Positions 1 through 9,729 of a DNA stretch of 64,000 bases are shown here, in pieces; positions within the stretch are counted from its first letter, which is position 1; every line of letters starts with the position of its first letter. The translations under genes and the position numbers were made by a program. The notes under the pieces are model-generated. The model was not told where the DNA came from, did no database searches, and saw nothing but the letters and a program-made list of their open reading frames with translations. Origin of the DNA: Ciona savignyi (Eukaryota > Chordata > Ascidiacea > Phlebobranchia > Cionidae). The stretch is taken from positions 1,218,463 to 1,282,462 of the forward strand of contig CH003018.1 in NCBI GenBank assembly GCA_000149265.1. Reading direction: 5' to 3'.

Positions 1-452
1 TTTGGAGTGAAGCACTCTATCTGTATAATTTTAAATCAGTTTGCAAACGTTTCTTCAGGCTCAACACAACCCACTACCAACAACAACATTCGCTTGTAAT
101 CGTTTTTTAAAGCTCATCTACTTTGTACTTCTCCACTACAACGCATCAGCTATAACTAGCCTTCAACCAACTAAATTCAGCTTCTCATCGCGATTCGCCA
201 AATCTACTCGGTTAAATAAATCAGCGGAGTGAATTTCCCCTGGAAGTGCATCTTACCCCTATAAATCTTATTTTCTTCATGCAAAGATCAACGACCACAC
301 CCTCCATGCTCAGTGAAAATTTAGTTGTGTGTAATTTTAATATTTTGGTAATACTTGATTTAAAGTTGTATTGTATCTTGATATTAAATCCTAAAGATAG
401 TAGTTAGTTAATTTAGTAATAGTTGTTGTTAACTAACTTCAAACAATATTAG

Positions 453-1021
453 ATCTCGTTCAAGAAGTCCACGTCGTCATTCCCGAAGTCGAAGCCGCAG
501 TCCTCGGCGTGACAGACGCAGGTAATAAGAACCGATTTAATAACATCACTATAGGAGTAAGTAACAAACCTAGTTTGTTTAATTTTTATTTTAAATCATT
601 TGCAGCTGTTGCGAATCCCTGTGCATTGAAATTACTATCATTTAGCATACACACGTCACGGCAGAAAATAAATGTTCATGATATCTACGCGGTTTTAGTT
701 TCTACTATATGAAAATTTTGATTGGTTTGTGCGATTTTTGGTATTGACCTCTTTTTTATTTATACAGAAGTAGTTACAGCAGATCCCCAGTTTCAAAAGA
801 TCGGTGTTCAGTAAGCCCAAGAAGGTAAGCTATTGTTACTCTTGGAGCACTAGGTGTAAAACTATTAGTGTATGTGATACAAATCATTTGCAAAAGCATT
901 CAGCAGAGAGTTCTAAAACATTTTGTACAGATCTGCATCACCAGTGGGGCGACGATCATTAAGCAGAAGCCCAAGTCCATATCGAAATGGCCGTGAAAGT
1001 CGCAGCAGAAGCAGATCATAA
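453..1021 (+). CDS. SR-family splicing factor, last three exons (5' part outside the window)
   Basis: Three consecutive exons at 453-521, 768-824 and 931-1021 join in the same phase (each boundary splits an arginine codon as AG|A) and encode only an arginine/serine-rich tail. It contains repeated RSRSPRR-type units, then RSPSPYRNGRES, ending in RSRSRS and a TAA stop at 1019-1021. Acceptors (TTAG, ACAG, ACAG) and donors (GTAATA, GTAAGC) are canonical. RS tails of this kind are phosphorylated by SR protein kinases and recruit spliceosome components in the nucleus. The RRM domain(s) that would name the family member lie upstream of the window, so SRSF subtype cannot be told; a transformer-2-like or other RS protein is possible. 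AATAAA at 1202-1207 is the likely poly(A) signal. No upstream exon is convincing in 1-452. Confidence 0.72.
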
Positions 1022-1196
1022 GTGGAAATTATATTTTACCATTCACGTGGTACACTCCTCATTATGTACATGCAGTGACTTACTCCACCCTTTTCACTGC
1101 TTTTACCAACAATTGGACAAAATTCTGGGATAAAAAGTTTTATTTGTTGTTATATTTGCCTCTGAAGTGTAGCGATTACAAAACTTTTGTCGGAGA

Positions 1197-1433
1197 TTGT
1201 AAATAAATGACATTTAATAAAAAATCGGCGTATTTGAAGTGGTTTCGAAAATCAACTTATTGGTCCAAAATAATCGTCCATTATTGAACCAATTGCAAAC
1301 CTGGCATTTGTAAATAAATGATATTTAATAAAAAAGTTGTTTGGTAATGAAAAACACATCGGTGTATTTAAAGTGGTTTTGAAAATCAACTTATTGGTCC
1401 CAAATAATCGTCCATTAATGAACCAATTGCAAA
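1197..1433. repeat. Tandem duplication covering the RPB7 3' end and its 3' flank
   Basis: About 100 bases at 1197-1297 recur at roughly 1310-1433 with a few substitutions and a short insertion in the second copy. Shared landmarks are an AATAAATGA stretch, then TTTAATAAAAAA, then a block ending near CCAATTGCAAA. The right-hand copy holds the last roughly 16 codons and stop of RPB7 (minus strand). The left-hand copy is a decayed version of that end lying in the shared 3' flank of RPB7 and the SR gene. Both copies carry AATAAA on the plus strand, so the SR gene may have duplicated poly(A) signals. Confidence 0.8.
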
Positions 1434-1904
1434 AATGTCATTTGCATCTACCCGCGTTCCTACTATTTTCACACGAATTTCATCATCCTGTTGAATTACT
1501 ATATCTTCATCATCAGTTTTATAACAAGGTGGGTGAGATTCTGGGTCAAATTTCATGTCTGCTGGTATTGAATGGCGGGAAATAAAACAAGACATCGGAC
1601 CAATTTCAGTGAAAATTCCAACTTTATTTAATTGTGTCACAACCCCATCTACTACTTCCCCTTTAAACGGGCGGTATACAATTGCCTTGTAGTTGATTGG
1701 ATACAAAACAAATCCTCGTCCAGGTTGTATCAATCCATCTCCAATGTTATCAATAGTCGTCACTGCAATCACAAAACCGTGTTTTCCTGTGCAAGTTCCT
1801 TCAACTTCAGTGAAAAGCTTTTGTTTGACTGTTTTAAGCAAGTTGGGGCCAAAGTATCTTGGATGCAACAGAATTTCATGCTCCAGTGAAATGTGGTAAA
1901 ACAT
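1386..1904 (-). CDS. POLR2G: DNA-directed RNA polymerase II subunit RPB7
   Basis: Single uninterrupted reading frame of 172 codons, the same length as human RPB7 and nearly identical to it across its whole length. It begins [20 protein letters not shown], has the [15 protein letters not shown] and [15 protein letters not shown] blocks, and ends in GSLMDDYLG plus three residues. RPB7 pairs with RPB4 to form the stalk of RNA polymerase II, which binds emerging RNA and helps initiation. The N-terminal half is the RNP-like domain and residues from about 80 onward form the S1/OB domain. The ATG at 1902-1904 is set by alignment with the family. The gene is intronless here, which could reflect a retrocopy or simple intron loss; the frame is intact and it looks functional. 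It is convergent with the SR gene. TTTATT at 1139-1144 is a possible poly(A) signal on this strand. Confidence 0.97.
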   Translation of the reverse strand: MFYHISLEHEILLHPRYFGPNLLKTVKQKLFTEVEGTCTGKHGFVIAVTTIDNIGDGLIQPGRGFVLYPINYKAIVYRPFKGEVVDGVVTQLNKVGIFTEIGPMSCFISRHSIPADMKFDPESHPPCYKTDDEDIVIQQDDEIRVKIVGTRVDANDIFAIGSLMDDYLGPIS

Positions 1905-3373
1905 GTTTAGTACTGTACCTTCTTATCAGTACAAAAACATATAATGATTATGCCTAATGTTTCTGAGAAATTGATAATTGTTAGTTTAATTACGTATTGA
2001 TAGTTTAATGCATCTTTGGTTCGGAAGACTTTGCTTTAACATAGTAGACTTTCTGGTGGGTTGAATAAAAATATGACTCAAGTGCCAAAAAATAAATCAA
2101 TATAATCATTACAAAACACTACAATAGCTTTAGCAGTGAAATGTTGGTGGTTATCTAACGATTTGATGACGCTTGTAAGTTATCTGATGGGAAATGTGTA
2201 GAAATATTGGTTTGTGCATATTCCACCAGACATGATAATAATAACTCATCCAAACAACCATTTCTTCTTGAATCCTAAACACTTTGATCTAAATAAACAC
2301 CACGTTGTGCTGAGAAAATTGCTTAGAATTATTTTTCACAAATGCCTATCTTATCACCACTCAGCACTCCACATAAACAGGTAATTACATACAATATTGC
2401 ACAACTGAACTGTATGGAACAATGGACAATCACATTAACAAAACGTTTACAACGTACACGCAACAAATAGCGAGGCATGGTATTTCACATCAAACAAACT
2501 GACCATGCCATATTTTTGTATTGTAAACACCCGCTCTTAACTATCAAACAAATATTGTATTTTAACTCTTTCTGTTTTACTCAATATTACGTTTATTGCG
2601 GGTCACGCATGGCGCATGCAACATTTAAATCTCATTTGCTGCTACCCATTTTAACCAAACTACGCATGGTGTAAGTTATGCGAACGATTGGTCCCAAACG
2701 TCACAATCGCCCTCCATTGCGCAGCACAAGTTACAATAATTACAATGAATTACCACCGCGTTAACCATAGAGATACTAATATACACATAGATACTAATAT
2801 GTATATTCCATATACCATAGAGATACTAATATGTATATTAGTATCTCTATGGCGTTAACAGCCTCCTGACCAACTTAAACTAATTTAAACAAAAAATTAA
2901 ATCGTTTAAATTTAATTTCATGAAATATATTATCCAAACGGGCAATCACACATTGTCAGTTTTTTATGTGTCAATTAAGATACCTGGAAGTAAGAGTATT
3001 GTATCTTCACTACATGTTGTTTTCATTATTTATTTTGGGTTGTAGCATAGTGTTGTAAAATTGTCCCCTGTCGAAATTTCATTTAATATTTCTATGTTTT
3101 TTAAGGAATTATCGTCACGTGTAGAAAAATACTTATTTTTAGTCTAAGAATGCTTAATGTTGCTATGTTGGTACGGCATAAGAACTTCCAAATCAGTAGC
3201 TATATCTGACTGGGTCCAACATAGTTGGTAAGCACTGTGTTTTTTTTGTACTGGCTAATGTGTTTATTGACAAAAGTATGTGTTTATAGCAACCGCTACG
3301 CTACATCACATCGACCTTTTAAACCACCTAAATAAAGATACGTGACAATCTTGGTGTGAAGCAAGCGCGTTGC
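1905..3373. other. Non-coding stretch upstream of RPB7
   Basis: Apart from the palindromic repeat listed at 2765-2852 I see no exon with supporting splice sites or recognisable protein here. The stretch next to 1905 presumably holds the RPB7 promoter, but I see no diagnostic element. Confidence 0.5.
2765..2852. repeat. Short repeat cluster ending in a near-perfect palindrome
   Basis: The motif CCATAGAGATACTAATAT occurs at 2765-2782 and again at 2815-2832, where its exact reverse complement follows after two bases (2835-2852), forming a 38-base hairpin. A shortened copy (CATAGATACTAATATG) lies at 2787-2802. The structure resembles the terminal palindrome of a small foldback element or MITE remnant. 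Confidence 0.75.
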
Positions 3374-3607
3374 TCAAGGGACAAAATTGATTTTCATAAG
3401 CCCCTGTTGATACACTCCGGGCAACCAGTCAGGCCCGTCGAAGGCGGCGCAATAAGTATATTTATTCCTTTCGGTGGTACAAGGCATACAGTCATCACAG
3501 CACCATTCACTGTCTAATTTACCGTTTTTATCAAATGTCACCTTAAATTCGAAAAATCCATTTGAAGCTTGCAACTCCAAGCAACCATGCTGATCAGTAA
3601 AACACTT
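3374..3607 (-). CDS. Cysteine-rich reading frame, possible terminal exon or gene fragment
   Basis: An open stretch on the minus strand, stop to stop, carries a protein-like, cysteine-rich sequence. It includes EWCCDDCMPC, KYTYCAAFDGPDW and a C-terminal KINFVP. No in-frame ATG with a good context and no clear partner exon were found, so it could be a last exon, a decayed gene or chance. I do not recognise the family. A tRNA-like string (TGTGGCCGAATGGTTAA, about 3629-3646) lies just upstream, hinting at SINE debris nearby. Confidence 0.2.
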   Translation of the reverse strand, partial: KCFTDQHGCLELQASNGFFEFKVTFDKNGKLDSEWCCDDCMPCTTERNKYTYCAAFDGPDWLPGVYQQGLMKINFVP

Positions 3608-5148
3608 TCATCTTGAGACGTCGGCCGTGTGGCCGAATGGTTAACACAACCGATACATATATATATATAAAAAACAGTCCTATACTTACGAGAACATCAT
3701 TAATTCAAAACCTGTCTAGGTAAAACATCTAGGAACGTTACAAGAAAACATTGTTACGCAGTTGGGTAAATATTTAAACTTAAAAGAACAGCACATCAAT
3801 CATTTGCGTTGTCCTTAATTTGAAATATATAGCAAAAACAATTGAAATTTCGCCCATGAGATTAAAAAAGTGGCAGGTCGTAAGTTATTGTGGAAATTTG
3901 GATTGAAATTGTGCTAAGTGACTTATTTTTAGCCCGTAATGTCAGGTGACAGTCGTAGTTTAAGTTCTTTGGAAGTCGCCATCCAATGGAATAATACCTC
4001 TATGGCTTTGGTTGTAGCATAGCGCGGGTCCCCCAAAATGTAGTATTAGCAAATTTATTTGCGGTATGTATTCTTTGCACAATTTTTTATATTTTGCGTG
4101 GTAGGCCTAATTAACATTTTCACCGGATTACCCGTCTTATTTCTTGCACCGCAAAGACGAAGGAAACAAGTCCTTCGGTAAGTACATGACAAGCAAGTGA
4201 AACAAAATATAAGTAATTGGTAGTATTTTAACCCTTAATGAAAACAGAGGGACAAAATTACCAACGAAAACAAAAAGTTTTAGTCCGTTTTTTTCATTTG
4301 ACAACAATGAAGTTTCATTAGACAACAATGATCTTGGACAGACAAAACACCTTAAGTAAAACGGACAAAACAATATGTATAATTTTTACGAAATGGACAG
4401 TGGTATAAAGAAAGTTTTACTTTCAGAACCGAACCGGGAACCAAGTTAATAAATCAACACAGCAAAATACCATATCTATAGGTTTGAACCTGTTTGACCT
4501 GAACACGTTCGTTCTTAATATTTAAACAAAAATAATATGAAATGAAATTAAAACGGAAATGAAACACGAATTAGAAATGAAAGTGAAAATTAATATAGAA
4601 ATAGAAATGAGAATTAAAATAATGATTATGATACATCACCATGGTTCTGTGGGTCGTAACGTAATTTTGATTCGAGCGCTCTAACAATCCGCAATCGACA
4701 AATCACATATATACAATATTTATTCTACTGAGGACAGTACGACATAATTTTTTCTGTTGCAAAATGACACAGTAATTAATAACCACAGTTTACTTTCCAC
4801 TTTATATGATCATTTGACGTCTACTTTTTTTTATATTAGCATCAAAACTAAAATTTTTAGTTTGGTTTAGATTTCCACGATGAAAACACGAAACGGGTCC
4901 TTTGATGACAACACGAAACGGGTCCTTTGATAAATATGAAAAACGGAAACGACAGTGCGTCCAAAATCCAATTAATTATTTACTTTAGGTATATTTAGAC
5001 GAGGCCGCCAAACTAAAAAAAATAGATAAAAAACTCGAAAAAATAAATGTTTGTATTAAAATTATTACACAAATATCCATAACTGCGATGGCTCTTCGGT
5101 AAAAAAATAACTAAAGTATAATTATGTTGACTGTGTTTTTTTATTTTT
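3608..5148. other. AT-rich non-coding stretch
   Basis: No supportable gene. It holds a tRNA-like fragment near 3629-3646, a degenerate GAAAT-rich purine tract at about 4535-4620, and a perfect-register 25-base direct repeat at 4879-4928. Confidence 0.5.
4879..4928. repeat. 25-base tandem repeat, two copies
   Basis: Two adjacent 25-base units (4879-4903 and 4904-4928), each ending ACACGAAACGGGTCCTTT, differ at one position. Confidence 0.85.
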
Positions 5149-5370
5149 TTATTTTTCGACTTGCTCAAGCCAATCTGAAACTCCTGTGCTTATTTCTTCT
5201 TTAACGACCCTGTCCAGTTGTTCCACAATTACGGCACACTTTTCGCCAGCTGGCAAGGCACGATAATGCGTTGCTTTAACATATCTGTTAGTCTGTACAT
5301 GTAATTTTTGATATTTTGTACAGATTTTAAGATTAACTCGTCGTTGTGAATGGTGTAAGTACAGCAACAT
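5149..5370 (-). CDS. Small hypothetical protein, 73 codons
   Basis: An intronless ATG-to-stop frame with a protein-like composition: basic N-terminal half (HHSQRRVNLKI), then ALPAGEKCAVIVEQLDRV and a C-terminal SDWLEQVEK. The stop is followed within a few bases by AATAAAAAAATAAAAAAAC on the coding strand, which could be a poly(A) signal or the remains of a retrotransposed poly(A) tail. I do not recognise the protein. Frames of this length also occur by chance in AT-rich DNA, so the call is weak. Confidence 0.28.
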   Translation of the reverse strand: MLLYLHHSQRRVNLKICTKYQKLHVQTNRYVKATHYRALPAGEKCAVIVEQLDRVVKEEISTGVSDWLEQVEK

Positions 5371-7391
5371 TTTGTGTATTATGTGTTATGTCAATTCGAT
5401 TTTAAATAGACTAAAAATAACCATATATTATCCAATTACTGGACCTATATATTCGAGGGCAAAATGACATGTGGTACCCTCTCCTAGTCATGGAATTTAA
5501 ATGAGTGTTTTGCTGAGTAACAGTGGTATTGATTCCCCAATTTTTGTTTGTTTGGAAGCAGCGTGTGCTAGGCTGCGCGCCGGTGTTTTCGTTTAGTTGT
5601 AAAGTTTTATATCATTGGATCAGTGCTTTGTGAAATAAAGGTGTTGATTGTGCATCTTCTAGCTGTTTTGTTGTTAAAAGTTGCCAATGTACGGAGGGCA
5701 ATCAGCTCAAAACTTTTAAATAAAATTTAGATGGTTTTAAATTAAGGTTGCAAAACCGAGTTCACTTTTAAATTGTGAAAAAATCTAAGACTGTTGTGTG
5801 TCAGGATTATGAGTTAAAGTCCTTTTTGTGACGTCAGTTTACATTAGAGAGATAGGGAGAATAATTGGTTAAACGCCCCCGAAAATCGCGAAATCTCCCA
5901 AAATATGCATCACATATAGGCTTTCATAAATTATTTTTACCACTTATATAAAAATATTAACTCTTAAAATCTATAAAAATAAATAAAAAATGTAATCCGC
6001 ACCACAAAAGATATGCGTGGCATGGCCCTATACCCACCTCGAGTATTTATCGAAACATCCAGTAAAACTTAACCACACTGAAATCAGTTATTAGTCAACT
6101 TTAACGTCTCATGACAACAGAAAGAAAATGATCAATTGTGATTTTTAGTGGTGTTAGCTAATGTGTATTGGACATGCATTCGTAAATTTAGGGCAAATCA
6201 CGACCGAAGAATTTCCGACAGATCTGAGAATGAGCACGATCGGCGGTCGAAGGTTTTCTCCAAAATTTTTGGGAATTTCGGCCCCGATCGTATTGTTTTC
6301 CTATATCGTTTGTGGAAATGAAAAGCACAATTTACCTAAACTTTTAAAGAATATGTAAAAAGAATACACTCAAAATTAAATATTTTATTTCTCATAATAT
6401 AAAAAAGAATCAATTATATTACACTACCGCTTGAATGCAGCAGCTGGTCACAAGCCGACATAAATCAATAGATAATTTCAATACTAGCGGAAAAATGCAA
6501 GCATATTCATCTTCTACTGTTTTCCCGGAAATCTTTATAAACTTAACCACACGCAAGCCTTTGAAAACCCCATATTCATAGGAAGGACCAATCGAGGTCG
6601 AACTTTTATAGCCCAATAAAAATCTACATCCCAATTGCTTAGGCCCAATGTGAAAACAAACCATTGTTTCAGACAATTTGAAAAATATTCGAGATTTTAC
6701 CTGTTTTTTCATTTGATTGTTGTTTTCTTTATGCTTGGATTGATAACCCGGGAACAAAGTTATTGTACAGGATGCACCTTTTGTACAATATATACTTACT
6801 GCGTTTGTAAATAGGGTACTTAATTGTTTCTGCATGCGGAAACGTATAGTGTAGAGGAGACTGTAAAGTCTAAATGAAGTATTTAAAAAACTTTGTGATA
6901 TATCATACTACAACCTAACTTCAAGTTAGAAAAAAACGTTACAATTTTACCCAAAATAAGCGGTATTCAAAATATTTTACACAGCACGCTATTGTAACAT
7001 GTTAATTTTCCTTCTACACAATATAAAAAAGTAACATAAAAACATATGATACAAGCCAAAAATCCTGCCAAATCTTAAAACCAGTCACTGTATTTTAGCC
7101 GTTTTCCTGCCTTCATTTTTAATATCTGTGCTATTCTTCTTAATGTAATGAAGGAGCAACAAAGTACACTAACTTTACTTTAAAAACTTAAATATTACAC
7201 GAGGTAGATATTGCGCGCTCGAGGTAACCATGTAGCATTATGACAGAGAGACAAATTTCTAAGATTACGTCAAGTTGTAGCTAAACGAGGTAATGATTCA
7301 ATAGAGTAAGATAGTAAGGTCTATGGCATTTGTAGAGATCAACGATAATGTAGTAGAAGTAACGACCAATATACCAATAACATTATGACTA
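5371..7391. other. Non-coding stretch
   Basis: No gene, RNA gene or clear repeat recognised. The longest frame (6419-6835, minus) has no family features and is within chance expectation. Confidence 0.45.
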
Positions 7392-7668
7392 CATTAGTCC
7401 AACTGGTTAGTCTGGTGGTTTAGTGCGACACCTTTCAAAAAGGTTGGAAACTGGTTGCTAGCTAGTCGGCTGTCTCCTTGGACAATGCACTTAACGGACA
7501 TTGCCTGAACCCAGCAAATAAATGGGTTTTGCCAAATTAAAGAAACGTGTGAAACATATACCAATATCTCCGGTAACCCGACGGTCGGCGCGAGGTAATC
7601 TGATGATTGCCCGTGTGTTAACCCCATTAGTTTTCCCGCATTCACGGGGATAAACAAGAATATCCTAT
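7392..7668 (+). mobile_element. tRNA-derived SINE, copy 1
   Basis: This 275-base block matches the copy at 26202-26488 along its whole length. A tRNA-like head comes first (A-box-like TGGTTTAGTGCG, then a decayed B-box near AGGTTGGAAAC). It is followed by a body with GTCTCCTTGGACAATGCAC, CATTGCCTGAACCCAG, GTAACCCGACGGTCGGC and a tail CACGGGGATAAA ending GAATATCCTA. Composite tRNA-derived SINEs are known in Ciona; whether this is that family needs a consensus comparison. Reading frames on the minus strand are antisense shadows of the element. Confidence 0.8.
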
Positions 7669-9729
7669 TAAAAAACAGTGTAATTATTGGCTGTGGATGT
7701 GCAAACATGACCTTTTTTAGGTGTTTAAGTATATTACATATAAAGACATCTGCCATTTCAAGAAAATGATAAATAACGATTTTTTAACAAATGAACAAAA
7801 ATTAAGTATATAGTTCATTGTGGCTCTTATACAAGTAGGATTTTAACTAAAAGGAATATTTCAGTACGATACTGCAAGAAATGTTGCTGCGAGCGGGACA
7901 GGCATTTATTAGTTTAGTGGTCTTTGAGGCCAGCACCCTAAGCGATTTATATGGATAGTAAATTTTATATAATTCAATATGAGTAAAAGATTTCTTTACT
8001 GAGCTTAACAGCATTTTAACGACATATTCAGTTGTTTGCAGTTCTGGAGTATGGATTATCAACTAAGCTCGAAAAAAATGATTAAAAAGTCACCGACTGA
8101 ACCATGCAGAATCTATTTTTGTCGCTGAAAATGGCCATGCATTAAAAGTAATAAAAATTCCTATAAAAAATCACTCACCATATGTCGCGAAAATATTATT
8201 AGCGGTCAGGTCTTCACGTTTTAGTATTAAACAAAACCACAGCCGACGATAGCATGCTATGGAAATTTGGCATTGTGTTGAAAGGAATTTTAATCAGGTT
8301 TCTTTCGACATTTAATCTGCAACTGCGATCGATCGATATAATTGCGATCAATCGGTTATAAGAAGGATCACATTGTTTTCCAAATATTTAATTCCATTAC
8401 AATTTATTTTTGATAGAATATTTAAAGGCACGGTAAACGTGTTTTTGAAACGAATAATACAAGTTTTACAGATAAAGATATTTTCAAAGGGATCTTAAAA
8501 AAGTAACTTTTAAAGTTAACTTGTAATTAAGCAACTGTTTCCGATATTACACTTAAATCTGTAGTTTGTCGAGGGCACACATATTTATTTTAAAAGATTG
8601 TTCGAGACATACCATGATCGGTTTAATTGCTCGTTTTGTTCATTTCCAAAACAAGACGCTTGATGAGAAAGTATATGGGAAAATGTTGCATTTCTAGGAC
8701 GTTTATTATGGCCTTATCGGCATTTTTAGGCATTTAAAAGTTCAATTTAGAGGATTTTATTTAAAGCAATAAAATTATTTAAAATAATTGGTGAGCTATA
8801 GATTCAAAGATGTTTAAAACATTTTCTGTTCATCTCATGTGTTCATTAACATGCTTGTTCGTAGTTCCGGGTCGCTGATGGCTGCAATGTTACAAAAGAC
8901 CGAGGTATCTTGTTAAAAATTCCTAACACGGTTGACCCTACGCATATGCTATATCATAGACGAGGTAGATGGTTGTTTTTCCGGATTTGACTGCTATGCT
9001 CAGCAGTTGTCTGCTTGGAATGATTTGGTCTTTTTTTGTCTGCCTGAAAAGAAAGATTATTTCATGACCAATATTAGACTCACCAGACGCTATTTTTTTC
9101 ATTAATTATTATCCTGTAGTCGATCGCTCTGGCTTATAGCTACAGGCATGCGATTTGGTATTAGCCTTCTTACATACAATCAGTCGGAGAATAAGCGAAG
9201 TACAGTTTTTACCACATAGAAAAGTATATTTTGTTCATATTTTCCTGTTCTTTGAAATTTGACGTCTAATTTCATATGTGAGTACGGGCTGTACGCAGGG
9301 AGAAAATGTCTAAAATAAACATTGTGAATTTAGCAAATAGTTTTACTTCGTCTACGTAATTGTTTCGATAGGTGCTTGTTTTGGTAATAAGGCATGACCA
9401 TTTTTCAATCGTATCGACGTGTGCAAAGTAGATTTGCATCGAAGTAAACAACATCGTATACAGATCTTGATAGCCCGTTACATCTCAAACCACAGAAGCC
9501 AGGGAAGTAGAGTAAAAATAAACCTTACGTTCATCAAATAGAGAAGTGTTAAGTTGTACGTATGAGTGAAACCACAGCGCTATTAACCCGACATGACTAA
9601 TACGATTACAAGCTCTCTTGTTAACATGCAGCGATACAGCAGCATCGTATAGCCAAGTTTAACTTGTTGAACTGAAGTGATGAAAGATAAAATGTTGCGA
9701 TTTACCAATCTAATCATCTTACAGGTATT
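7669..9729. other. Non-coding stretch upstream of the CRH-receptor-like gene
   Basis: No exon or repeat that I can support. The 5' untranslated exon(s) and promoter of the downstream receptor may lie here. Confidence 0.45.

Noticed and set aside
6419..6835. 138-codon open frame on the minus strand
   Set aside because: No domain, no recognisable family and no splice partners. In AT-rich DNA of this size, a chance frame of this length is expected roughly once or less, so it is not evidence of a gene.
7394..7756. 120-codon minus-strand frame, with a similar one at 26172-26462
   Set aside because: Both are antisense translations of the same SINE; their resemblance reflects the repeat, not a protein family.
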